The notes under the pieces: model-generated
Databases searched by the model: none
What the model was told of the DNA's origin: nothing
The model's input: only the letters and a program-made list of their open reading frames with translations
Origin: Nonomuraea gerenzanensis
GTDB lineage: Bacteria; Actinomycetota; Actinomycetes; Streptosporangiales; Streptosporangiaceae
Length of the DNA: 64,000 nucleotides
Assembly: GCF_020215645.1 (NCBI RefSeq)
Contig: NZ_CP084058.1
Coordinates: forward strand, 6,882,001-6,946,000
Reading direction: 5' to 3'
Shown: piece after piece, positions 24,625-32,274 of the stretch
Layout of the letters: each line of letters starts with the position of its first letter
Position numbering within the stretch: the first letter of the stretch is position 1
Program-made: the position numbers and the translations under genes

Positions 24625-24714
24625 GTGATCGGAGACGGCGTGACCAACGACCCCGTGACCAACGACCCCGTGACCAACGACCCCGTGACCAACGACCCCG
24701 TGACCAGTGACGGC
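24625..24714 (+). repeat. 15-bp repeat array multiplying GTG start codons
   Basis: Six 15-bp units. Four are identical, GTGACCAACGACCCC (24640-24699), flanked by diverged copies GTGATCGGAGACGGC (24625-24639) and GTGACCAGTGACGGC (24700-24714). Every unit begins with an in-frame GTG, so the array offers up to seven possible start codons including 24715. Only the first has a ribosome site. Confidence 0.93.
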
Positions 24715-25362
24715 GTGATCAGAGTGGTGATCGTGGACGACGACCCGATGGTGCGCACCGGGCTGCGCCTCATCCTGGGTGGCGAGCCGGACCTGGAGCT
24801 GGCCGGCGAGGCGGGCGACGGCAAGCAGGCCATGGCGGTGATCCGCGAGCTGCGGCCCGACGTGGTGCTGATGGACATCCGGATGCCGGAGCAGGACGGC
24901 CTGACCACCACCGAGCTGCTGCTGCGCCGGCCGGGCACGCCCAGGATCCTGGTGCTGACCACGTTCGACGCCGACGACATGGTGCTGCGCGCACTGCAGC
25001 TGGGCGCGCACGGCTTCCTGCTCAAGGACACGCCGCCGCCGAAGATGATCGAGGCGGTGCGGGCGGTGGCGCGGGGCGAGCCGGTGCTGTCCCCGACCGT
25101 CGCCCAGCAGGTGATCGCCGCCGCCACGGGCCGCTACGAGCCGCGCCGTCCCGAGGCGGCACGTGAGCTGGCGGCGCTGACCGAGCGGGAGCGGGAGGTC
25201 GCGGTGGAGGTGGCCAAGGGCAGCTCCAACGCCGAGATCGCGAAGGATCTGTCGGTGAGCGTGGCCACGGTGAAGGCGAACATCACGCGCATCTTCGCCA
25301 AGCTGGGGACCGACAACCGGGTGCACGTGGCCATGAAGGTCCGGGACGCGGGCCTGCTCTGA
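24625..25362 (+). CDS. NarL/FixJ-type response regulator
   Basis: A response regulator of 245 residues from the first GTG. The receiver domain (VVIVDDDPMVRTGL, phospho-acceptor Asp in VVLMDIRMPEQDG, LTTFDADD, FLLKDTPP) is followed by a LuxR-type HTH (LTEREREVAVEVAKGSSNAEIAKDL, SVATVKANITRIFAKL). The start at GTG 24625 has GGGAGG 9 bases upstream. It adds about 30 residues made of VTNDP pentapeptide repeats before the normal start point (VIRVVIVDDD at GTG 24715). It follows the sensor kinase directly and probably regulates the divergent ABC exporter genes. Confidence 0.9.
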   Translation: MIGDGVTNDPVTNDPVTNDPVTNDPVTSDGVIRVVIVDDDPMVRTGLRLILGGEPDLELAGEAGDGKQAMAVIRELRPDVVLMDIRMPEQDGLTTTELLLRRPGTPRILVLTTFDADDMVLRALQLGAHGFLLKDTPPPKMIEAVRAVARGEPVLSPTVAQQVIAAATGRYEPRRPEAARELAALTEREREVAVEVAKGSSNAEIAKDLSVSVATVKANITRIFAKLGTDNRVHVAMKVRDAGLL

Positions 25363-25368
25363 GCGGGC

Positions 25369-27465
25369 TCACAGTTCGGAGGCGGCGATGAGAGCCACCA
25401 CCACAGCGATCGTGACCAGCGGGAAGACGGAGTTGAAGCCCGCTGTGGCGGCCCAGCCGAACAGCGTGAAGACCCAGGCGCCGAGCAGACTCGGGCCCAC
25501 GGTCCACAGGGCCGGCAAGGGCCAGGTGAGAGCGGCGCCCCCGATGCGCGCCCACGTGCCGGTCTCGGCGATGGGCAGCAGGGCCTGCCGGATTCCCCTC
25601 ATGGGTGTCACTCCGTCACTCATGAGCACGAAGTAGATCAGGGAGACGGCTACGCCCCCGTAGCACAACGTCAACGGCGCGTAGGCGATGCCCAGCGCCG
25701 TCATGGGGGTCAGGGCGAGGAAGTAGGCGATCGTGTATGCCACCAGAGCCGCCAGGGGCGCAGCGATCAGGATGCTTGCCGTGTCTCTGAGGAAGGTGGC
25801 CGACCCGTCGCCGAGCGGGAGGCTCGCCCGCTGGCGGAGGAGCGCCATCCGCTCTTGAAAGGCTCGGCGGACCCTCTCGGAGGAGTGCGTCGTCGCCATG
25901 GCCTGCGCCCACTCCTCCAGCTCCTCCTCCGTTCCGCGCCAGACCTTGAACACCGCACTGTCCGCAGGACGCCTGACAGTCTGGTTGAGCGCCGCACCCG
26001 CGATCATCATTGCGGTCTTCCGCACGAGCAGGCGATCGGCCACTTCCGCCGGGTCCCGGTCGGGATCGATCTTGAGGTCCGCCGATACCTCTCGTGCCGT
26101 CCTGTCTACGAGCCTCACCAGGGCCTTGTAACGCGACGACCACCACCCCACGGAGCTGGGAAAATCCCGGTACACGTATCCCGCCTCGGCGGCGACCAGT
26201 CGTCTGGCGGCCGTCCACGTGTCCTCTTCGCGTGCGACCAGCGATTGCGACGCTTGCTGCTCGTATTGCGGACGCCAGTCGAGCAGAATGCCTCCAAGCA
26301 GGTCGTGCAGCAGCTCGAACTCTTCCCGGTCGGAGCGGAGGATCCGCTGAAAGATGGGAGCGGAGCTGGAGGTGAGGCTCCGGAACACCTTCCGCATGAG
26401 CGCTTTCTTCTGCTCGGCCGCGAGCGCGGCGAGCCACGGTGACCACTCGTCGGACCTGCGGAGATAGTCGGGGTACGGATGGCGCGAGACAGGCACCTGC
26501 AGGAAATCGGTGGGCTGCAGGAACTCCACCAGGTCCTCCACCGTCAGAGCGACCTTGGCCCCCGTCGGCAGCACCAGATACCGCGACATCGCCCAGAACA
26601 ACTCCGCCTGAGCCGGCTCCAGAGCGTTCAAGATCTTCGCAGTGAAGTCCTCCAGAATGCGCCGCGATCCACCCAGCCACCTGTACCTCGACAACGTCAG
26701 CCGCGCCGCCCCCTCGGCCCGGTTGTCCTCCCACATGGTGGACCACACGATCTGGAAGTACCCCGGCTCGAACCGCTGCTCGGCCGGCTCCTGCTGCGCC
26801 GCGGAGCGTTCCAGGAGATCGTCGAGGACCAGGTCCGCGAGGTCCTGCTCCAGCGACACCTCGGTGCCGCTGCGCTCCAGCGGCCCCTCGATGGCCGACT
26901 GCAACGCCGATCTGGACAGCGGCGGCACCCGGTAACTGGCGTCCAGCAGCCCGGGCACGCGCCGCATCAGCGGTTCGAGGCTGCCGAGATAGTCCTCCCT
27001 GATGCTGAGCAGCACGCAGCCGGCGTCGGACCTGCCGTGCACCATCCTGGCGATGGCCGAGAAGAGACCTTCAAGTGCCTGGCCGCTGCTCAGGCGCTCC
27101 TCGAACTGGTCGATCACGACCAGGACCCGCTGGTCGGTGGCCGCCCAGTACCGCTCCAGCAGGTCGTCGAGCGGCCCGTCGGGGTCGGGCGGCCAGCCCT
27201 GGTCACGCACGGCCGACCGCACGCGTTCGAGGACGTCCTCGCGCACGCCGACCGGCACGGCGACGTAGGAGCCCTGCTCCGCCAGCAGGGGTAACAGCCC
27301 GGCGTTGATCAGCGACGACTTGCCGGTGCCGCTGGGTGCGTAGACGATGAGCGTCGGCAGGGTGGCCACCAGATTCGCGAGGATCCGGGTCTCCTTCTCC
27401 CTGCCGAAGAACAGGTCGCTCTCCGACATCCTGAACGGCCGCAGCCCCACCCATGGGTTCCTCAT
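25369..27465 (-). CDS. nSTAND1-type P-loop NTPase with C-terminal membrane domain
   Basis: A 698-residue STAND-class NTPase. The start (NPWVGLRPF-DLFFGREKE) is the typical entry to the nSTAND1 domain. Walker A is APSGTGKSS (residues 43-51), Walker B RVLVVIDQFEE (113-123) and a downstream arginine-rich sensor region follows (LLSIREDYLGSL). A long helical middle part replaces the usual WD40 or TPR repeats, and about four to five hydrophobic helices fill residues 545-698. It is probably membrane-bound. Start at ATG 27465 overlaps the SIR2 gene stop by four bases, so the two products are made together. STAND proteins recognise a trigger and assemble; here the effector is probably the SIR2 partner. 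Confidence 0.85.
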   Translation of the reverse strand: MRNPWVGLRPFRMSESDLFFGREKETRILANLVATLPTLIVYAPSGTGKSSLINAGLLPLLAEQGSYVAVPVGVREDVLERVRSAVRDQGWPPDPDGPLDDLLERYWAATDQRVLVVIDQFEERLSSGQALEGLFSAIARMVHGRSDAGCVLLSIREDYLGSLEPLMRRVPGLLDASYRVPPLSRSALQSAIEGPLERSGTEVSLEQDLADLVLDDLLERSAAQQEPAEQRFEPGYFQIVWSTMWEDNRAEGAARLTLSRYRWLGGSRRILEDFTAKILNALEPAQAELFWAMSRYLVLPTGAKVALTVEDLVEFLQPTDFLQVPVSRHPYPDYLRRSDEWSPWLAALAAEQKKALMRKVFRSLTSSSAPIFQRILRSDREEFELLHDLLGGILLDWRPQYEQQASQSLVAREEDTWTAARRLVAAEAGYVYRDFPSSVGWWSSRYKALVRLVDRTAREVSADLKIDPDRDPAEVADRLLVRKTAMMIAGAALNQTVRRPADSAVFKVWRGTEEELEEWAQAMATTHSSERVRRAFQERMALLRQRASLPLGDGSATFLRDTASILIAAPLAALVAYTIAYFLALTPMTALGIAYAPLTLCYGGVAVSLIYFVLMSDGVTPMRGIRQALLPIAETGTWARIGGAALTWPLPALWTVGPSLLGAWVFTLFGWAATAGFNSVFPLVTIAVVVALIAASEL

Positions 27466-28421
27466 CGCTCGTACGCTCCCGCGGAACGGATCCTGGCGCA
27501 GAAGTCCTTCAGGTCCCCGTCGTAGACGTTGACGTTGCGGTGCTCCCACAGCTTGACCTCGACGGGATGCGGATCGAGCTGGATGGCCCAGTGCCGCTTG
27601 GTGTCGCGCCTGCCGAGCGCGTTGCGCAGGACCAGCATCCGGAGGAAGGCCCGGAAGTTCCAGTCGTAGAGCGAGTAACCGAGGAACAGGAACCGGCGCT
27701 GCTTGTAGGCGAGCGTGAGCGAGGGCGGCGGGAAGTAGGCCGACATGCCCTTCCCGGCGTTCACCAGGAAATCGATGTAGTCGTCCTCGGTGATGATGAC
27801 GTCGTCGGGGCCGCCGGGGTCCCGCTTGTGCACCGACCCGTGCATCTTGAACAGGAACGCGCAGTCGCGGGGGAAGCGCGACTCGTTCCACTGGAACTCG
27901 GCGCTCGGCACCAGCTCGTGCGCGCCGCCCGGCAGGATCAGGCTCACCTGTGAGCCACCGCCGTCGGGGTCGCGCATGTTCTGCGTGATGACGCAGAGCG
28001 GCTTGCCCTCCGCCGCGAAGGCGCGCTCGATGAAGGAGTCGTAGTTGGTGGTGACGATGAAGAGCGGGGCGTCCTGCCGCGGGATGCGGCCCAGCAGCCT
28101 GGCGACGTCGCCCGGCTCCTTGCGCAGTTGCTCACGTTCGAACGTGGCGTGCAGGTGGTCGTAGAGGGCGGAGCGGTCGAAGGCGGTCTTCTCGTAGAGC
28201 TGGGCCACCTTGGCGAGGTCGTCGCCCACGCCGTGCGGGCACGCGCCTTCCATGGCCTTGATCAGGTCCTGGGCCAGCCCTCTGCCGTCGGGCAGCAGCT
28301 TGGTGCCGTCGGCTCCGACGCGTGAGGCGCCCGCGCCCACGAAGGGGACGATCTCCCCGCGCGCCAGCCACGCCGCCACCTGCGCGAAGGGGAAGCGGTC
28401 GAGACCGGGGCTGTCCAGCAT
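27462..28421 (-). CDS. SIR2-like (NAD-hydrolase-type) protein, putative defence effector
   Basis: A 319-residue stand-alone SIR2_2-type protein. The NAD-binding VPFVGAGAS (residues 25-33), catalytic Asn126 in TTNYDSF and His194 in KMHGSVHK are present, as is the FLFLGYSLYDWNFR block common to defence-associated SIR2 proteins. These enzymes deplete NAD+ when activated (ThsA, DSR, SIR2-HerA, Avs5). The start at ATG 28421 has AGGAG about 9 bases upstream. It is the first gene of a two-gene operon with the nSTAND1/membrane protein, the split counterpart of SIR2-STAND fusions. The defence role is inference from family and pairing. Confidence 0.87.
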   Translation of the reverse strand: MLDSPGLDRFPFAQVAAWLARGEIVPFVGAGASRVGADGTKLLPDGRGLAQDLIKAMEGACPHGVGDDLAKVAQLYEKTAFDRSALYDHLHATFEREQLRKEPGDVARLLGRIPRQDAPLFIVTTNYDSFIERAFAAEGKPLCVITQNMRDPDGGGSQVSLILPGGAHELVPSAEFQWNESRFPRDCAFLFKMHGSVHKRDPGGPDDVIITEDDYIDFLVNAGKGMSAYFPPPSLTLAYKQRRFLFLGYSLYDWNFRAFLRMLVLRNALGRRDTKRHWAIQLDPHPVEVKLWEHRNVNVYDGDLKDFCARIRSAGAYER

Positions 28422-28747
28422 GGCTCAGAGCTCCTGCTCCTGTCCGCACAAACTGGTGAGGCGACAGCTCCACAGCGTAATCGGCGGGACACGGGTCCGT
28501 AACGCCGGTGGTGCCACCGATAGCAAACCGACATGTTCACGCAGTGGCCGCACCCGCCCCGGGCACAGGGAGTGCATGGCTGCTGGAGTACGTGCGGGGC
28601 GGGCCCCGGACCTCGCCTCGCCACCGGCCAGGGCGCACCGGGTGCTCGGCGACGACGTCGAGAATCTCGGCGCGGAGCAGCGGTGGCCGTGGCCGTGGGT
28701 GAGCGCGTCCCTGCGGGATCCGAGCGGGCGCGGCGGGCCTGGCCGCG
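28422..28747. other. spacer upstream of the SIR2-STAND operon
   Basis: About 325 bases between the SIR2 start and the LacI-gene stop. It must hold the promoter of the SIR2-STAND operon on the minus strand, but I find no convincing -35/-10 pair. No gene-like frame with a ribosome site is present on either strand. Confidence 0.5.
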
Positions 28748-29761
28748 TCAACGCCGGACGTGCGGCGCGGTGCTGCGGCGGACGATGAGGGTGGTGGCCA
28801 GCTCGATGCGCGTGCCGGAGGCGCCCTTCGGATGGGTGAGCTCCTCGTACACGAGCCGTACGGCCTCGTTGGCCATGTCGTCGAGCGGCTGGCGGACGGT
28901 GGTGAGCGGCGGCGAGAGCGTCTCGCACAGCAGCGAGTCGTCGAAGCCGACGACGGACAGGTCGTCGGGCACGCGCAGGCCCCGCTCGGTGGCGGCCTGG
29001 TAGACGCCGGCGGCCTGGAGGTCGTTGCCGGCGAAGACGGCGGTGGGCGGGTCGTCGCGGTCGAGCATCTCGCCGCCGTAGGCCCTGCCGCTGCCGACCA
29101 GGAAGTCGCCGTAGCGGGTGAGCGCGGGGTCGGAGTCGATGCCGAACGTGCGGTGCGCCGCCAGGTAGCCCTCGTACCGGTCGAGCGTGCACTGGGTGTC
29201 GAGGGGGCCGCCGATGAAGGCGATCCTGGTGTGGCCGAGCTCCAGCAGGTGGGTGGTGGCCATGACGCCGCCCAGCCAGTTGGTGGCGCCGACGGTGGAC
29301 AGGCGCGGGTCGCGCTGGCCGACCGGGTCGAGCAGGACGAGCGGGACGTGCAGCAGCTCCTCGATGGCGGCGATCTCGCGCTGGTCGGCCCGGGAGAGCA
29401 CGAGGACGATGCCGTCGGTGTTGCGCTTGCGCACCATCCCGATCCAGCGCCGCAGGTCGAAGTCGGAGCGCGCGGAGGAGGTCACGACGAGCGAGAAGCC
29501 CCAGCGGGCCGCGGCCTTCTCCGCGCCGCTGATGAGCACCTGCGCCCACGGGGAGCCGAGCCCGTCGATGAGCAGGTCGACGACGCCGACGCGGGGGGCG
29601 GTGGCCGGGCGCGGAGCCTCGTAGCCGGCGGTCCTGACCGCTTCGAGGACTTTGTCCCTGGTGGCGGCGGAGACGTGTTTCTTCCCGCTCAGGACCTTGG
29701 ACACCGTCGGCACCGAGACTCCGGCGGCCGCCGCGACGTCGGCCAGCGTGGCTCGAGGCAC
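28748..29761 (-). CDS. LacI-family transcriptional regulator
   Basis: A 337-residue LacI repressor. The HTH with hinge (LADVAAAAGVSVPTVSKVLSG) is at residues 6-26, followed by a periplasmic-binding-protein-like sensor domain ending in the usual GFDDSLLCETLSPPLTTVRQP. The start is GTG 29761 with GGGAGG 4 bases upstream. It faces the GH3-GH42 operon, and TTTCGGAAA sites occur near both starts, so it probably represses both itself and that operon, with a mono- or disaccharide as inducer. It is unrelated to the SIR2-STAND genes behind it. Confidence 0.92.
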   Translation of the reverse strand: MPRATLADVAAAAGVSVPTVSKVLSGKKHVSAATRDKVLEAVRTAGYEAPRPATAPRVGVVDLLIDGLGSPWAQVLISGAEKAAARWGFSLVVTSSARSDFDLRRWIGMVRKRNTDGIVLVLSRADQREIAAIEELLHVPLVLLDPVGQRDPRLSTVGATNWLGGVMATTHLLELGHTRIAFIGGPLDTQCTLDRYEGYLAAHRTFGIDSDPALTRYGDFLVGSGRAYGGEMLDRDDPPTAVFAGNDLQAAGVYQAATERGLRVPDDLSVVGFDDSLLCETLSPPLTTVRQPLDDMANEAVRLVYEELTHPKGASGTRIELATTLIVRRSTAPHVRR

Positions 29762-29783
29762 AGGACCTCCCGTAGGTCAAAAC

Positions 29784-29942
29784 TTTCGGAAAACCACCTG
29801 AAACTTGACGACGCTCTCACCAGGCATTTTGGGAAAGCTACCGTCATTTGATCCGCGCTGTTGACAGGGCTGCGAGCAGGACTCTAGCGTAACTGATCGG
29901 CAATGTCACGGTAATTTTTCGGAAAGCAATTCAGAAACTTTC
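29784..29942. promoter_or_regulatory. LacI operators and promoter between lacI-type gene and GH3 gene
   Basis: The odd palindrome TTTC-G-GAAA occurs at 29784-29792, near the regulator start, and again at 29917-29925, near the GH3 start. A third related palindrome, GAAACTTTC, is at 29934-29942. TTGACA (29861-29866), 18 bases and TAGCGT (29885-29890) form a plus-strand promoter for the GH3-GH42 operon, with two of the sites downstream of it. The arrangement fits repression by the divergent LacI protein. Confidence 0.6.
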
Positions 29943-29970
29943 CGGTCGAGAAATACATGAACGAGGGTGT

Positions 29971-32274
29971 ATGCCTGCACGTGTGGAGCAACCGGAACTC
30001 GCCGACCGCCGGTCCAGGCGGGTCGAGGAGCTGCTGGCGGAGATGTCGCTCGGCGAGAAGCTCGCGCAGCTCGTGGGCGTGTGGTTGAACGTCAATCGCG
30101 AGGAGGGCGTGGTCGCGCCGCTGCAGGACTCGATGCAGGGCGAGGACGTGCAGTTCGAGGCGTTCGCCAAGGACGGCGTCGGTCAGATCACCCGCCATTT
30201 CGGCACCCGGCCGGTCGAGCCGGAGTGGGCCCGCTCGGCGCTGGCCGCGCGGCAGCGCTGGCTGCGGGAGAACACGCGGCTGGGCATCCCCGCGCTCGCG
30301 CACGAGGAGTGCCTGACGGGGCTGGCGGCGTGGCGGGCCACGACGTACCCGGTGCCGCCGGCGTGGGGCGCGTCGTTCGACCCCGTCCTGGTGGAGGAGA
30401 TGGGCCGCAGGATCGGGCGGAGCATGCGCGCGCTCGGCGTGCACCAGGGGCTGGCGCCCGTGCTCGACGTGATCCGCGACCAGCGGTGGGGCCGGGTGGA
30501 GGAGTGCATCTCCGAGGACCCGTACGAGGTCGCCACGATCGGCGCCGCCTATGTGCGCGGCGTGCAGTCCACGGGCGTGATCGCCACCCTCAAGCACTTC
30601 GTCGGCTACTCCAACTCCCGCGCCGGCCGCAACCTCGCCCCGGTGCATGCGGGCGCGCGCGAGGTGGCCGACACGCTGCTGTTCCCGTTCGAGGTCGCCG
30701 TACGTGACGCGGGCGCGGGCTCCGTCATGAACTCCTACGCCGAGATCGACGGCGTCCCGATCGCCGCCGACCCGCACTATCTCACCGAGATCCTGCGCGG
30801 CCAGTGGGGTTTCGAGGGCACGGTCGTCGCCGACTACTTCGCGGTGGCGTTCCTGCACACCCTGCACGCGGTGGCCGCGGACGCCGGCGATGCCGCCGTG
30901 CAGGCGCTGACCGCGGGCATCGACGTGGAGCTGCCGACCGGCGTGACCTACCTGGAGCCGCTGCGGGAGGCGGTGGTCGAGGGCCGGATCGAGGAGTCGC
31001 TGATCGACCGGGCGCTGCGCCGCGTGCTGCGGCAGAAGGCCCAGCTCGGGCTGCTCGACGACGACTACGACCCCGAGCCGTCCGGCCCGGTGGATCTCGA
31101 CGACCCCGAGTCCCGCGACCTGGCCCGGCGGCTGGCCGAGGAGTCGGTCGTCCTGCTGACCAACGACGGCGTGCTGCCCCTCGCCGGCGACCGGCGGATC
31201 GCGGTCGTCGGGCCGAACGCCGACGACGTGGCCGCGCTGTTCGGCTGCTACTCCTTCGTGCAGCACGTGCTGCCGCACTTCCCCGGCGTCGAGACCGGGA
31301 TCGCCGCGCCGACCGTGCTGGAGGCGCTGCGCGCGGAGCTGCCGGGGGCGCGCATCAGCGCGGCGAAGGGCACCGGCGTGGACGACGGCGACCGCGCGGG
31401 CATCCCCGCCGCCGCGCGCCTGGCCGCCGAGTCCGACGTGGCGGTCCTGGTGCTGGGCGACCGGTCCGGGTTGTTCGGCCGGGGCACCTCGGGCGAGGGC
31501 TGCGACGCCGAGAGCCTCGACCTGCCCGGCGCGCAGCAGGAGCTGGCCGAGGCGGTGCTGGCCACCGGCACGCCGACCGTGGTGGTGCTGATGACGGGCC
31601 GCGCGTACGCCGTACCGTCGATCATCGAGAACGCCGCCGCGGTCGTGCAGGCCTACTTCCCCGGCGAGGAGGGCGCGGGCGCCATCGCCCGCGTGCTCAG
31701 CGGCGCGGTGAACCCGTCGGGCCGGCTGCCGATGAGCATGCCGCGCGCCACCGCCGGCCAGCCCTACAGCTACCTGCACCCGAAGCTCGGCGCGGCCGGC
31801 TCGGTCAGCAACCTCGACCCCGCACCCGTCCTGGCCTTCGGCCACGGCCTCAGTTACACCCGTTTCGAGTACGCCGACCTCACCGCCGAGGCCGAGGTCG
31901 CGGCGGGGGCGCCGATCCGGTGCTCGGTGGTGGTGCGCAACGCCGGTGACCGCGCGGGCGCGGAGGTCGTGCAGGTGTACGCCACCGACCGGATCGCGTC
32001 CGTCACCCGGCCGCTGGCCCAGCTCGTCGGCTACGCCCGCGTCGAGCTGGCGCCCGGCCGGAGCGCGAAGGTCACGTTCGACGTGCCGGCCCGGCTGCTG
32101 TCGTTCACCGGCAGGGACGGGCGGCGCGTGGTCGAGCCCGGCGAGGTGGGCCTGTCGGTACGCCGCTCGGCCACGGACGTGGTGGCCGAGCGGACGGTCA
32201 CGCTGACCGGCTCGGTGTACGCGTTCACCGGCGACGAGCGCCGCCTGACGGACGTCTCGGTTGAGAACTCATGA
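29971..32274 (+). CDS. GH3-family beta-glycosidase (beta-glucosidase/xylosidase)
   Basis: A 767-residue glycoside hydrolase of family 3. The (beta/alpha)8 domain (about 1-350) has KHF and the nucleophile Asp288 in VVADYF. The alpha/beta sandwich domain (about 370-590) carries the acid/base region GEGCDAESLDLPG. A fibronectin-like C-terminal domain (about 650-740) follows. No signal peptide, so it acts inside the cell on imported oligosaccharides. Start at ATG 29971, which fits the family. It overlaps the GH42 gene by four bases (ATGA) and is under the divergent LacI regulator. Confidence 0.92.
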   Translation: MPARVEQPELADRRSRRVEELLAEMSLGEKLAQLVGVWLNVNREEGVVAPLQDSMQGEDVQFEAFAKDGVGQITRHFGTRPVEPEWARSALAARQRWLRENTRLGIPALAHEECLTGLAAWRATTYPVPPAWGASFDPVLVEEMGRRIGRSMRALGVHQGLAPVLDVIRDQRWGRVEECISEDPYEVATIGAAYVRGVQSTGVIATLKHFVGYSNSRAGRNLAPVHAGAREVADTLLFPFEVAVRDAGAGSVMNSYAEIDGVPIAADPHYLTEILRGQWGFEGTVVADYFAVAFLHTLHAVAADAGDAAVQALTAGIDVELPTGVTYLEPLREAVVEGRIEESLIDRALRRVLRQKAQLGLLDDDYDPEPSGPVDLDDPESRDLARRLAEESVVLLTNDGVLPLAGDRRIAVVGPNADDVAALFGCYSFVQHVLPHFPGVETGIAAPTVLEALRAELPGARISAAKGTGVDDGDRAGIPAAARLAAESDVAVLVLGDRSGLFGRGTSGEGCDAESLDLPGAQQELAEAVLATGTPTVVVLMTGRAYAVPSIIENAAAVVQAYFPGEEGAGAIARVLSGAVNPSGRLPMSMPRATAGQPYSYLHPKLGAAGSVSNLDPAPVLAFGHGLSYTRFEYADLTAEAEVAAGAPIRCSVVVRNAGDRAGAEVVQVYATDRIASVTRPLAQLVGYARVELAPGRSAKVTFDVPARLLSFTGRDGRRVVEPGEVGLSVRRSATDVVAERTVTLTGSVYAFTGDERRLTDVSVENS

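Noticed and set aside
23619..25127. 502-codon minus-strand frame through the kinase repeats and response regulator
   Set aside because: It is kept open only by the 30-bp and 15-bp repeats, whose lengths are multiples of three; Ser/Arg/Pro-rich repeats without a fold.
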